DNA of 64,000 nucleotides from Segatella copri (GTDB taxonomy: Bacteria > Bacteroidota > Bacteroidia > Bacteroidales > Bacteroidaceae): assembly GCF_019249655.2 (NCBI RefSeq), contig NZ_CP137557.1, positions 3,877,001-3,941,000 of the forward strand, read 5' to 3'. Of this stretch, positions 43,291 through 55,100 are shown piece after piece. The position numbers and the translations under genes were made by a program. The number at the start of each line of letters is the position of its first letter. The stretch's first letter is position 1. Below the pieces are notes generated by a model. It did not search any database. It had not been told where the DNA came from and saw only the letters and a list, made by a program, of their open reading frames with translations.

Positions 43291-46200
43291 ATGAACAGAA
43301 TAGTTACATTATTATATATATGGTTAGGTTGCATCCTTTCCATGCAAGCACAAACCCGTCATCAGATGGGGGGCATTTATTTCGCCTATCCCGGAGGTCC
43401 GTCAGCGCAGACTGGAACTTTCGGGACAGACTCCTGCTGCGTGCTTGATTCCTTGAAAGGCGCTTTGCCAGATTCCCAAAAGCATGCTCTCAAGGATTCC
43501 CTGATTCCTTCGTCGGGTCTTATTCCTGCCGGATTTACTCCTTTTTATGTCAGTCATTACGGTCGCCACGGTTCCCGATGGATGGCGCATGACGACCGTT
43601 ATGTATGGATATGCAGGCATTTCGAGGATGAGAGTAATCTCACTCCGCTCGGACTGCAGGTGAAGGGAATGCTGACAAGAATGTGGGAGAATGCCAGGGG
43701 AAATGGTGGAAAGCTCACCCGGCTCGGTGCACTTCAGCATCAGGGCATCGCCCGACGAATGTTTGCCCACTTTCCGCAAATCTTTGCTGCCGGCAATCAG
43801 GTGAAGGCACGTTCCAGCATCTCCGACCGTTGTGCCAGGAGTATGCAAGCCTTTACTTCGGAACTACAGCTCCTCCAGCCCCAGTTGAACCTGGATGTGA
43901 AGACCGATTCTGCTGATATGGCATGGATAGCCCACGTTTCTCCCGAAATCAAGGCGCTGGCAAGCAGAACCAAGGTGGAACCTCTGATTTCTCCCGACAG
44001 ATTTCTCCGTCAACTCTTCAAAGACATCTCGAAGATAGATGAACCGATGAAACTGATGGTCGAGATGCATGCCATCACTTCATCCATCCAGGATGTGGGC
44101 TTGAATTTCCCGGTTTATCCTATCGACATAGAAGAAGCCTTGAATGCCCTCTTCACGGATGAGGAGTTCCAAGCCATCTATGAGGCAAACAATCGTCGCA
44201 TGACCATCGTCAATGGCAACGAACCTACCAACGAGTCGATTCCTGCACGTTGTGCCATTCCGCTCTGGCAGAACATCGAGGCTGAGGCTGATGCCGCCCT
44301 GCGTGCTCGCCAGTCGTCGGCAACTCTCCGCTTCGGTCACGATACGGCACTCTATCGCCTGCTTTCGCTCCTCTTCAATACCGCCCATCTTCCTCCAAGT
44401 GCCAAGGATGATGAGGAACAGGTGGTATTGGGCGATGATGTGGACAGGATGGATAGGGTGGTTCCGATGGCAGCGAATCTGCAGATGATTTTCTATAAGA
44501 ATGCCCAGGATTCCGTCTTGGTGAAGTTCATGCTCAATGAGAAGGACATCAAGATCAATATCCTCTCGCAGGTGGAGTATGGCACGTGCTACTATCCCTG
44601 GAACCAGTGGAAGAAGCAGATGCACGAACGTATCCACAACCTGGAGCACATCCGCCAGCTGAATGCCATCAACACGATGGTGGGCACGGCACAGGCCAAC
44701 ACCCTGAGTGCCGGCCTGTTTGGCAAGGGCAGTGAGGAGCATGGACAGACCCTGCCTGCCGTACTCGTTCCGAACGGTCAGAACTTCTGGACTCCGCAGA
44801 CCCAGGATACCGAACAGAAGTGCATCGCACCTTATTATTATAAGGACTCCCTTTTGCAGGGTTTCCGCTGCAGCCATTGGATAGTGGGTGGCTGCATGCA
44901 GGATTACGGTTCCTTTACCGTTGCCGCCCTGGGCAATGAGCTGAGGCTCCAGCCCGAGCAGCGCGCCACTCCTTTCAGTCATGCCGATGAGGTTTCGCAT
45001 CCTCATTACTATGCGGTGAATCTGAAGAAGGAGCATCTCAAGGCTGAGATGACGGCATTGAGCCATACCTCCATCCTCCGTGTCACTCCCGAAAAGGACC
45101 AGCTGGTGCGTCTGGTCATCAATCCGAATAGTGATGAAGGGCAGGGCTACATCGAGATTGATACCCTCAATCATGTGGTGTATGGCTATAATCCGGTGCA
45201 TCGCATTTACCAGGGATGGGGCGAGTCGGCTGGTTTCAGCGGTCACTTCGTGCTGGCTTACGATGCCAGAGACCTGGTGGATTACGGAGTGTTCGAAGGT
45301 GACAACAGAATTAGCAAGGGCTTGAAGATGCAGGATAAGCCACGCATCGGTGCCTGGCTCACTTTCCGTGGAAAGGCGGGCAAGGCGATGGAGTGGATGT
45401 CGGGCACTTCCTTCACCTCCCGCGAGAAAGCCCTGGCAAATCTCAATGCCGAGAACTACAACTATGGCGGCTTGGATTTCTATAGCATGATGCAGTTTGC
45501 TGCCGATTTGTGGTGCGACCGTCTGCATACCATCGATGTGGAGCATAGCGACCAGGCAAAGGTCAACCAGTTTTACGGTGCCCTGTATCGCTGTTCCTTC
45601 CTCCCTCACGAAGTGAGTGATGTGGGTGATGAAATCAGATATGATGATTTCTCCATGTGGGACATCTATCGTGCTGAATTGCCGCTCTATACGCTTATCA
45701 CCCCGAAGCGTTCGGGCGAGATGATGCAGTCGCTGGTCGGGATGTATCAGAACCGTGGCTGGCTTCCTGCCTTCCCATGTTGGAACAGTTATACGGCTGC
45801 GATGATAGGCGACCATGCCAGTGCCGCCCTTGCCGATGCCTACATCAAGGGAATCCGCAACTTCGATGCGCAGAAGGCTTACGAGGGAATGCGCATGAAT
45901 GCTTTCTCTACACCTTATATATATAAGGAGTATCAGGATGGAAAGGGACGCCGTGCCATCCAGTCGTATATCAATAATGGCTACATTCCTTTGGAGGATA
46001 TGGTGGAGGAAGCTTATCATACCAACGAGCAGACTTCACGCACCCTGGAGTATGCCTACGATGATTTTGCCGTGGCGCAGATGGCGAAGGCGTTGATGGA
46101 TTCCTGCAGGGATGCTTCGCAGCGACAGAAATATCAGGAAGATTACAACGAACTGATGCGCCGTTCAGAGAATTGGCGCAATGTCATCAACCCCGTCTCG

Positions 46201-46848
46201 GGTTGGGCGGATGGCAGATATGAGAATGGAAAATGGCTGAACAATAAAGACCTGGTTCATCGCCAGAGCTTCATCACCGAGGGTGCTGCCTGTCATTATA
46301 CCTGGTATGTGCCCCAGAATCCGGAAGGATTGTTTGATGTGATCCGCCATAGCAAACCGATGGATAAGAAGGAGAAGAAGGCAGAAGATAAGGTCATCTA
46401 CCGCCTGGATAGGATGTTCGACAAGGGATGGTACTGGCATGGCAACGAACCTTGCCATCAGATAGCCTATCTTTATGATGCTGCCGGAGCTCCGGAGAAG
46501 ACCCAGCAATGGGTGCACCACATCCTGCAGACGGAGTATAATGATACCCCGGGCGGTTTGTCGGGCAATGATGATGCGGGTCAGATGTCGGCATGGTATG
46601 TATTCTCCTCCCTGGGTTTCTACCCGGTTTGTCCTGGCACACCTTATTATTATATAGGTACGCCAGGTTTCGACAAGGTGACGCTGAATCTGGAAAACGG
46701 AAAGAAGTTCATCTTGTCAGCCCGAAGAAAGGATGCAGGCAGCTACCTCATCCAGTCTACCTCTCTTAACGGAAAACCACTGAATGGTTATCGCCTCTCT
46801 CACCAGCAGATAGTGAGTGGAGGGCAACTGCTTTTTGAATTGAAATAA
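43291..46848 (+). CDS. Fusion: histidine acid phosphatase domain plus GH92 alpha-mannosidase
   Basis: 1,185 residues with a signal peptide (LLYIWLGCILSMQAQ), so secreted. Residues about 55-415 are a histidine acid phosphatase (MINPP/phytase type): YVSHYGRHGSRW holds the RHGxR nucleophile (His93) and RFGHDTALY holds the HD proton-donor pair (His350-Asp351), so both halves of the active site are present. Residues about 460-1185 are a GH92 glycosidase with GNEPCHQIAYLYD near 1051 and DTPGGLSGNDDAGQ near 1085, the family blocks around the Ca2+ and catalytic acids. GH92 enzymes are exo-alpha-mannosidases. One polypeptide could remove phosphate and mannose from phosphorylated mannans (inference). 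Confidence 0.87.
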   Translation: MNRIVTLLYIWLGCILSMQAQTRHQMGGIYFAYPGGPSAQTGTFGTDSCCVLDSLKGALPDSQKHALKDSLIPSSGLIPAGFTPFYVSHYGRHGSRWMAHDDRYVWICRHFEDESNLTPLGLQVKGMLTRMWENARGNGGKLTRLGALQHQGIARRMFAHFPQIFAAGNQVKARSSISDRCARSMQAFTSELQLLQPQLNLDVKTDSADMAWIAHVSPEIKALASRTKVEPLISPDRFLRQLFKDISKIDEPMKLMVEMHAITSSIQDVGLNFPVYPIDIEEALNALFTDEEFQAIYEANNRRMTIVNGNEPTNESIPARCAIPLWQNIEAEADAALRARQSSATLRFGHDTALYRLLSLLFNTAHLPPSAKDDEEQVVLGDDVDRMDRVVPMAANLQMIFYKNAQDSVLVKFMLNEKDIKINILSQVEYGTCYYPWNQWKKQMHERIHNLEHIRQLNAINTMVGTAQANTLSAGLFGKGSEEHGQTLPAVLVPNGQNFWTPQTQDTEQKCIAPYYYKDSLLQGFRCSHWIVGGCMQDYGSFTVAALGNELRLQPEQRATPFSHADEVSHPHYYAVNLKKEHLKAEMTALSHTSILRVTPEKDQLVRLVINPNSDEGQGYIEIDTLNHVVYGYNPVHRIYQGWGESAGFSGHFVLAYDARDLVDYGVFEGDNRISKGLKMQDKPRIGAWLTFRGKAGKAMEWMSGTSFTSREKALANLNAENYNYGGLDFYSMMQFAADLWCDRLHTIDVEHSDQAKVNQFYGALYRCSFLPHEVSDVGDEIRYDDFSMWDIYRAELPLYTLITPKRSGEMMQSLVGMYQNRGWLPAFPCWNSYTAAMIGDHASAALADAYIKGIRNFDAQKAYEGMRMNAFSTPYIYKEYQDGKGRRAIQSYINNGYIPLEDMVEEAYHTNEQTSRTLEYAYDDFAVAQMAKALMDSCRDASQRQKYQEDYNELMRRSENWRNVINPVSGWADGRYENGKWLNNKDLVHRQSFITEGAACHYTWYVPQNPEGLFDVIRHSKPMDKKEKKAEDKVIYRLDRMFDKGWYWHGNEPCHQIAYLYDAAGAPEKTQQWVHHILQTEYNDTPGGLSGNDDAGQMSAWYVFSSLGFYPVCPGTPYYYIGTPGFDKVTLNLENGKKFILSARRKDAGSYLIQSTSLNGKPLNGYRLSHQQIVSGGQLLFELK

Positions 46849-46913
46849 TAGAATCATAGAAATTAATACTGTAGGCGTAAGCCTGGCAACTAGATCAATT
46901 AACAGATAAGTAT

Positions 46914-47945
46914 ATGGATGCTGTAACGAGTTTTATTTATGGAATGAGCATGATGTTCTTTTCCATGATGGCATGGATGTTTTGGCGTAAGGGCAGTGAA
47001 CGGCTCTTCCGCCTCATCATGCTTTTGATGTTGATAGCGGACGCACAGTGCCTGAAAGACCTCGTGCTCTTCTACTACAAGGGTTTCGGCAGTACGGAGG
47101 GATGGTATTTCACCTCCGCTGTCGATATGTTTATCATTCCGTTCTATAGCTTTGTGCTGATGGAACTGGTAAAACCGGGATGGACCACCTGGACCAAGGC
47201 GGTGGTGCTGGAGTTGCCTTTTGTGCTGCTTCCGCTCTTGTTTCTCATCTCGGGTGCCAACATCTATTTTTATATTCTCTCGGTATGGGGTGCCGTTTAT
47301 GGCGTCACCACCTTCGTTGTACTCTTCTTCCTCATCCGCAGGTATCATCGCCAGCTCAAGGAGCGTTTCTCCTATCAGGAGAACATCAACCTTTCCTGGC
47401 TCCTTGCCATCCTTGGCAGTTTCTTCCTCATCCTGATTATCTGGACCTTGAGCTGCTTTGTCATCGACGGAGGCTTCGACAATCTTTATATGGTCTGCTC
47501 CCTGGCTATCTGGATGTTCATCTGTTACTTTGTGTATCGACATGAGTCGGTGATTGATGAACTGAAGGATGTGGAGGCAGCGCATGCAGAAGCTGCTCCG
47601 CAAGAGAGTGAAGAGGAAAAGCAAGGTCTCGCCACCGAGGTGCAGCGTCTCTTTGAAGTGGAGAAAATCTATCTCAATCCGCGACTCAAGCTCTCGGATG
47701 TGGCACACATGGTGGGCACCAACCGCACTTATCTCAGCAGGTATTTCAATCAGGAGAATGGCAGCACGTTCTATGATTTCGTGAACAATTACCGCCTCCG
47801 TTATGCGGAAAATCTGCTTCGAAACTCAGAATCTTCCATTCTGGAGATTTCAGAGAAGTCGGGATTTAATTCCCTTTCCACCTTTAGAAGAGTCTTTTCT
47901 TCTGCTTATGGCTGTTCGCCTAATGAATTTAGAAATGCTCTGTAA
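46914..47945 (+). CDS. Membrane-anchored AraC-family regulator
   Basis: 343 residues. The N-terminal 200 have about six hydrophobic helices (for example SMMFFSMMAWMFW, VLELPFVLLPLLFLISG, WLLAILGSFFLILIIW). The C-terminal 110 are an AraC DNA-binding domain with both HTHs: LSDVAHMVGTNRTYLSRYF near 262-280 and ILEISEKSGFNSLSTFRRVF near 309-328. It follows the phosphatase-GH92 gene by 65 bp on the same strand, so it may control it in response to a small lipophilic or envelope signal (inference). Confidence 0.87.
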   Translation: MDAVTSFIYGMSMMFFSMMAWMFWRKGSERLFRLIMLLMLIADAQCLKDLVLFYYKGFGSTEGWYFTSAVDMFIIPFYSFVLMELVKPGWTTWTKAVVLELPFVLLPLLFLISGANIYFYILSVWGAVYGVTTFVVLFFLIRRYHRQLKERFSYQENINLSWLLAILGSFFLILIIWTLSCFVIDGGFDNLYMVCSLAIWMFICYFVYRHESVIDELKDVEAAHAEAAPQESEEEKQGLATEVQRLFEVEKIYLNPRLKLSDVAHMVGTNRTYLSRYFNQENGSTFYDFVNNYRLRYAENLLRNSESSILEISEKSGFNSLSTFRRVFSSAYGCSPNEFRNAL

Positions 47946-48102
47946 ATGATTGTAAACCAACTGAATTTACGAAATGAATGCATGTTTTTTACGAAATGAG
48001 TTTTGGTAACAGACAATAAAAAAGATACTTTTTGTTCAAATGGCTTCTTTTTTTTACCAAATGAAGCCTGACTTTCGGAGAAAAAGCTTATCTTTGCATC
48101 AG

Positions 48103-48198
48103 AATTTTCTAGATTAGGTTTACTTATCATTTGCTTTTGATAGAACACATAAAGAGGTTGGCTAACCCGTGGAGGGCAAGCCAACCTCTGCTTTTTTT
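48103..48198 (+). ncRNA. Candidate small RNA between promoter and terminator
   Basis: A -7 box TATCTTTG at 48089-48096 lies before a strong terminator (AGAGGTTGGCT 48153-48163 with AGCCAACCTCT 48179-48189, then a T7 run to 48198). The approximate start is at 48103. No open frame of note lies inside. No good -33 element was seen, and the hairpin could instead serve the AraC gene 200 bp upstream. Confidence 0.35.
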
Positions 48199-48265
48199 AT
48201 ATACTAAGAAAAACTGCTGATTCCTATATTCTGATTTTAACTTCAGAAATCAGATAACTGAAATC

Positions 48266-49021
48266 TTATTCCTTGTTGCTTCCGAAGATGCGAAGCAGAT
48301 AGAGGAACAGGTTGATGAAGTCGAGGTACAATGTCAAGGCTCCGATGAGTGCCAACTTCTGAGCACCTTCGCTCATGTCGTACTGTGTCTGGAGCATGTG
48401 CTTAATCTTCTGGCTATCCCATGCTGTAAGACCGGTGAAGATAGCAACACCCACGTAGCTCAGGATGTAGTCAAATCCAGAACTCTTCAGGAACATGTTT
48501 ACTACGGTGGCGATAATCAAACCAATCAAAGCCATGAAGAGAATCTTGCCCATCGAGGTCAGGTCCTTCTTGGTGGTGTAACCATATACAGCCATGGCAC
48601 CGAAGGTTCCGGCTGTGATGAAGAACACCTTGGCAATGCTGGTCATCGTGTAAACCACGAAGATGGAAGAGAGCATCGCTCCGTTCAATACCGAGTAGAC
48701 GATGAAGAGCAGGGTAGCCGTGCTTAGCGACAGGCGGTTCAGGGCACCTGTGATAATGAATACCAGGGCGAGTTCAGCGATTACCAGTCCGAAGAGCAAG
48801 CCTCGGCTTGTCATCAGCGTCATCATCAGGGTTGGGCTGGCAGCCACGCCGTATGCAGTAACACCCGTAATAACGAGAGCCAGGGTCATCCATGTATAAA
48901 CCTTGCGCATCAGTGCGGAGAACACGCCGCTCAATCCACGCTCCTTCTCATTGATAGCAAAGCCGTTGCTTTGCTGTTCATTCTGATTATTAATCAGATT
49001 GTACATTTCCTTTTCTGTCAT
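48266..49021 (-). CDS. Bax inhibitor-1/YccA family membrane protein
   Basis: 251 residues from the ATG at 49021 (MTEKEMYNLINNQNEQQ); an ATG 51 bp upstream lies in the promoter. Seven transmembrane helices of the BI-1/TMBIM fold, starting after about 45 residues, with the family block VGVAIFTGLTAWDSQKIKHM near 199-218 and a short tail ending LYLLRIFGSNKE. Family members are pH-sensitive Ca2+ leak channels or protease-associated factors. Its -7 box TATCTTTG lies on the minus strand at 49058-49065. Confidence 0.92.
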   Translation of the reverse strand: MTEKEMYNLINNQNEQQSNGFAINEKERGLSGVFSALMRKVYTWMTLALVITGVTAYGVAASPTLMMTLMTSRGLLFGLVIAELALVFIITGALNRLSLSTATLLFIVYSVLNGAMLSSIFVVYTMTSIAKVFFITAGTFGAMAVYGYTTKKDLTSMGKILFMALIGLIIATVVNMFLKSSGFDYILSYVGVAIFTGLTAWDSQKIKHMLQTQYDMSEGAQKLALIGALTLYLDFINLFLYLLRIFGSNKE

Positions 49022-49194
49022 AGTTTTATTTTCTAATTGTTGTGCAAATACAAAGCGCAAAGATAATGCCAATTATTGAAACTAGCGATTATCTCTGCGC
49101 TTTATTAACATTTATTCCGTTCTTTTACGGCTTTCCGACTGTTTTGACTGGTTTTTATCTCATTCTTTTCAGTCTTCGTCCGTGTCCTCATCCC

Positions 49195-52100
49195 TTATTT
49201 CAGGGCAATCTTCCTTACTGCCACCTGTTTGCCGCCTCGTGTCACTTCTACGATTACGTTGCCCTGGATGGCTGTGCGAACCTGTTCCTTCTCAGCCTTT
49301 GCCTTCTTTTGGAGGGCGAGAACGCCATCGGCAGCATACACGCTGATGAGGTCGTTCGGCTGGAGTCCCTTGAGGACGATGGTTCTGAATCCGATAGCCT
49401 GGATGCTGATGTCTGACTTCATGTCGGTTGCCATGCGGTTGAAACTGATGGTGAAGCGATGGTTCTGCTCGCCTGCCTGGCTTGCATGGAATCGGTAATC
49501 GTCTTCCTTCAGGTCTATAGCCTTTCCGGTTTCCTTGTCCTTCAGCCATACGGTTTCGTATTCGCTGGCATCGCATTCTTCAGGAATGCTGATGGTGTAT
49601 TCACCCGTTTCCGGCAGACTGATGCCGATGCTCTGTTCTGCTTCAATGCTGATGGCAGAGAGGAGCGAGTAGCGTCCGCCGTTGCGGGTTGCATAGATCT
49701 GAGCATTCTGGCTGGTCATCCATTTTACGCCGTCGCTTCCCAGGTCGAAGTCTGATTTCGCCTCCTGAGCAGGAACTGCGTTCAACTGGAGCTGGTCATC
49801 TGCAGGAGTGCCGTTGCCGGCTCTGCTGTTTCTGTTGCTCTGTGTGATGGCGATGTCGAGGGCTCGGGTTGCTTGATAGGCTGTTGTTGCCCTTGCTTCC
49901 GAATGTCCTACTATCACGATTTCTGAATTATCCAGAGTGGCAGTCTGCGTAAACACGGCATCCATCGCTGGGATGTAGCCGGTTGTTACACCATCCGTAT
50001 TGATAGCCTTGTAGCTGCCGTTTTCTTCGCATTGGTAGATGACTCTGCCATATTCCATATCGCTATAGTTCATGGCGCAGAGATAAGGAGACCCGAAGAG
50101 GTTCCAGCCCATGTTCTCCTTGTGGGTGAACTTCAAGCCGCCACCATTGCTGCTCGACCATGGTTGCTGGTTATTGTTCTGTACCAGGGTAATCTTATCC
50201 AGCAGGCTCTTGTTGGTGCTACCGTCTTTCTCCGTGTAACTGGTTCCGTAGAAACGGACGGTCATCTTGCCATTAGCTTCCATTCTGAAACCTGCGGTGA
50301 AGTTTCGCTGGTTGTCTACGCCCTTTACCCATGCTTTACTATCGTTTTTGTCAAATTTATAGTCGTACTTGGCACGAGTAGCTGCATTATAGTAGTAGGC
50401 TACTACGCTACCATCAGCAGGATTATTTGTGCCCTCAACCTCCATATTGGTAGCCTTGAAAGGCATGGAGAAGAAGTTGGTTCTTGCCTTCAAGTTTCTT
50501 TCCACGGCAAAGTTGGTGAGGTTTACATAACTGTTGTTGCCTCTTAAACCAGCGTGGTGCTTCAAGAGTAGGAAGCCTGGGCTGAACGGATTCGTCTCTG
50601 TATAGAATGTGTTGTCGAGCTTCAGCTCCTTGTCTTCTGCCATGACATAGATCACAGATTTACCATGAGGATAATCTGATTTCTTTGCTTCTGCATCTTT
50701 TGTTAGATACCAAGTCTCGAAACATCCGTTATCAACCTTACCTCTGATGCGTTGGTTGCCGGCAAGGTCATGGTTGTGCATCACCATGTCGATGCATTCT
50801 TGAGTTTTGCTTGCGTCTGTGTTAGCGTTGATGTTGGCATTGTCTGTCTCGTCAAGCTGGTACTTCCAATAATCATCTTTCACATATTTATTATAGGTGG
50901 TTACAGATGATCTGTTGACAGCACTACCTGTCAATGATGGTAATGCGCCGGAAGCAGTTACATTGACAGACTTCACGTCTTTCACGGTTCCTAACGCCAG
51001 ACTGTTGTAGAGCAAACCACTTGCATCGCCTGTTACCTTTGCTTTTGCATCGAGGATAGAAGTAGAGAGCATACTGTTGCCCTGGAGGCAGACGTTGCCC
51101 GAAACCTTGAATCCATCAACAAGACACATTCTGGTATCTGTAGTTCCGCTGTTGAGTGTCAGTCCATTGATGGTAGACTGACTGGCAAACTCAATGATTC
51201 CTTTTCTCTGAGTAAGGAGATCCTGCACGATAGCTTCTGGTTCTGTTTTAGAACTTTTTTCTTTGCGCATCGAACCAAACATCTTGACACCAGGCATGCT
51301 GATGTTCACGTTATCAGCCTTCATATTCCTGTCTACGAAGACGTAGCCATATTTACCTGCATTCTTGTTGGCATAAAGCTCAGCCAGGTTGATGGCGCCT
51401 TGCAGGTCGTTGGTTGGGCTTTCCCAGCTTTCACCTGTTCCTGTAACTGCAGAACCTTCTTTTACATAGATAATCTGAATCATCTTCGTGTCACACTCGT
51501 ATGCACCGATATCTATGTTGTCGCCAATCAGACGGGCAGTATTGCCCAAGTCCTTTTCGGAGTTTATATTAGCATTTTGCTGATATTTGTCGTTGCTTCC
51601 TTGATCAAGTAACTTGAGGCTAGGTCGAATTCTATAGTCACCGTTATTGGGATCAACAAAGTTCGGACCATTTAGCACATCACCATTCTCGATAGAACTA
51701 GCTATCACGACATTTTTGTTATCTGTATTCAGATTTTGAGAACCATTCTTCCAGGCGACAGAATTATACACGTTGTCTGTTACACTAACCGCAGTGCCTG
51801 TATTGTTGACAAATGTGGCATTTGTTATGTCTGCTGATTGTGAACCGTCAATAGTAAGACCATCTCCGATACCATCTGCAAACAGTACATTCCACATGTG
51901 TATGCCATCCCCCAGGGTGTTGTCTACCTTCATTCCGGTTCCTTTATTCTCTCTAAAGGCACAATGATGGAGCCTCATTTTTTCTCCCTTTCCGGCTTGA
52001 TCATTGTTAACCTTCGCATTTACTCCCACACCACTCTGGTTCTGGAATGTGAAACCGGAAATAGTCACCGGCTTACCATTCGTTACGATATTAAGCAAGT

Positions 52101-55100
52101 TTTTGGTTTCGCCCACCTTTGCTGGGTTCTCAATGAGTACCGAAGGCTTGCTGAAGTCTTGCACCTCTGTTCCGTCAGCATTCTTCGAGCCTGTACAACC
52201 ACCTACAAGTTCAATCGATGTTATATACTTAGCCTTTTCGTCATTGTTCACAATGAGAGAGAAGGCATCGCCGCTAGAGTAGGTTGGCGAATAATAAGTA
52301 CCTCCACGTACAAACACCTTTCTGTTGTTGTTGGTTGTAGTACCTGCAGATACGTTGCCAGAAGGGTTAGCCATGGCAATGATGGCACCACGAAGGTCGG
52401 TGCTTTGGTTATCCCAACTGCTACCATCGCCATTTCCTTTCTCTTCCGTACCGATATAAACCTTTTCTAAGTCTGTAAACTTGAATACATACTGGAATTC
52501 ATACATGCCGATGTCGATAGGCTTTTCTCTCACTACACCTTTCTCGTCTTTCGGACCAACGTATCTGTAGTATTCCTTACTGCTGTTAGCAGAACGGATA
52601 TACTCAGATCGATAACCATATTCCTTAAGGCGATTATTGTGCATACTCCACCATTTCTGATATTTACCACTCTCGTTTGTATCGTCTGCATCCTTCTTTC
52701 CATCACCTGCATCTGTAAGCACAGAGATAGCCTGTGGATTCCACTTGGCATCCTGTGTATAACCTTCGTAACCCTTTGTCGTTGTAGGCGCTGTGAAGCG
52801 TGGACCATCCGATGCGATGTTCTCCTTGTTCAGCTTGATGTTGCCATCGGTTGCAGGAGAAACTGTAGAAGCAGGTAATTTATCCCAGGCGCAGTTGCGC
52901 ATGTGATCTCTTTGGAGGAGCACACTATTATCTGTAGATTCATTACCCCAAATGGCGGTATTATATAATATAGGTGTAATCGTACCATTTTTCACCTCGT
53001 TCTCCACATGGATGGCTCCATCTTGCTTTGCCTTGTTGTTCACGATGAGGCTGTTTACGATGTAGGCATCCTGATAGCCCGCAGCCATACTGCCAGCATC
53101 GTTTGCTCTACGGATGTAGATGGCTCCGCCTTGCGAAACTTCTGTGCCCGTATATCTGCCACAAGTTACATCATTGTTGGCTAAGAGCGAGTTGACGATA
53201 TGCAGGTTTCCATTCTCAGATTCTGTGAGATAGAGATAGATGGCTCCACCCTTACCTGGTTCGGTGATGACATCCTGACTAGCCTTTTCTGATACGTCTC
53301 TATTGCCGCTGATTGTACTGCCGATGATGTCCAGACTTGCATTGTTGGCATAGATAGCTCCGCCATGCAGACCGGAGTTTTTGATCAGTCGGCAACGGTT
53401 CAATGTATAGTTCACGCGGTTGGTGTAGATAGCGCCTCCACGACCAATCTCGGCAACTTCGTTAGTTCCTCCTTCTTCTTTCTTCAGCTGTGTCATGGTT
53501 TCACCATTCATGATGGTAATACCGTCTAATACCACTTCATTGTTCAATGTTGCCGAAGTACCTGTGGTGCCCGCATTGCTGTAGACTACATGATATACAT
53601 TACGCTCCTTTTCCGATGCCTTGATGTCACCGGAAAGAATCGTAGGATTCTGGAACTCCCATGGCTCTATCAATCCGTTCTTATTGTTGTCGGTCATGTA
53701 GTTCTTGTTGCGGTTAGCCAAGATGTCTTTGATGTCTCCATCTGGAGTCAAAGTATTACCTCCAAAGCTTGTAAACTTATCTCCAGCTTCTTCTCCCGTA
53801 GTAGGATTAACTGGAGTTGAAGAATACAGGTCATCTTTCGAGAAACTGCCGAAGATATCTACGTTCACAGGGATGGTGAAACTCTGCAAGCGGCGGTCTA
53901 TCGTGTTCTGCTCTTGCGAAAGATCTTTATTCTGTCGCATCTTGCTCGGCTTATAGGTTCCGCCTGTCATCAGAATCTCGAAGTGGGTAGTTTCATCAGC
54001 TACTCCCTCTTCTCTAGCCTCATTGATATAGTCGAGGGCTGCTTCAAGACTGTTGAAAGGAGTTAGGAAGGAGCGGCCATAATACTTTGCCTTCTCTTCT
54101 TCTGTTACAATCTCACCACCTGTCTGAGAAACAAACAGGCGCTTCAGAAGCTTGGTATTATCAAACGCAGGCAGATCAGATGTGTATGCACCTGCTGTCT
54201 GTTGCTTGGTCATGGTTCTTTCCTTGCCGGTAATATCGTAGCTGCTGATACCATAATCCTTCCATGCAGTTACGTATTCTTCCAAAACTCCGTTGTCAAT
54301 CAATGGTGAATAGGCACGAGGCTTGAAGATTTTGTTGTCGTTGAAGTAACTGTCAAGATCGCTAGTCATCTCCGTGTTCATTCTGTTGGCTGGCAACGCC
54401 ATCTTCTCTACGAAACAATAGTTGTATGGATAGAATTTCTCCGTATATTCTCCCAGTCCCTGCAGATAGTCGTAAGATTGATAGTTCACATCACCGCTGA
54501 TGTTGTTGTCGGTCTGTGCCGAATTTCCCCATATCACGGAGTTACCGCCAATCAGGGAGTTTTCCTCCTGGTAGATTCCGCCGCCAATGGTTGCCTCGTT
54601 TCTGGCGATGGTGCATGAGATGACGTAGGCATGGTAGTTCTTGGTGTCTTCGTTCTTGTCGTTGGAACGAAGTGCATAGATGGCACCACCTTTCTGTGCC
54701 TTGTTTCTTACGATGACACTACCGCTTACGATGCTACCTTTCAGCAACATGAGAGCACCGCCTTGGGTAGCCTGACAGTCGGAAATCTCACAGTTGCGTA
54801 CATGTGCCTTTCTTGGCACAATGGCTGCACCACCCATACTCTTGAAGCCCGACTTGTCGCTTGCGTTACCGTCTATCAGGCGACAGCCATCTATGATGGT
54901 ATTCTCTGTCAGGGCAGTGGTGTTGTAGTCGTCATAGTTGCCCGTAGGCCATTTGCCGAAGCACACGGTGTGGTAGCCGTTCACCTCCTGGTTAACGGCA
55001 GAACCTTCTTTTACTTCGGTTATGGCACTTAATACCGTCTGGTATGTGCTGATACAGTCGCGTTTGTCATTATCCCAATTGGCGGTTCCATCTTTCAGCT

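Noticed and set aside
44080..46020. 646-codon frame opposite the GH92 gene
   Set aside because: It runs antisense to a gene with clear catalytic motifs; the long open frame comes from codon bias of the sense strand.
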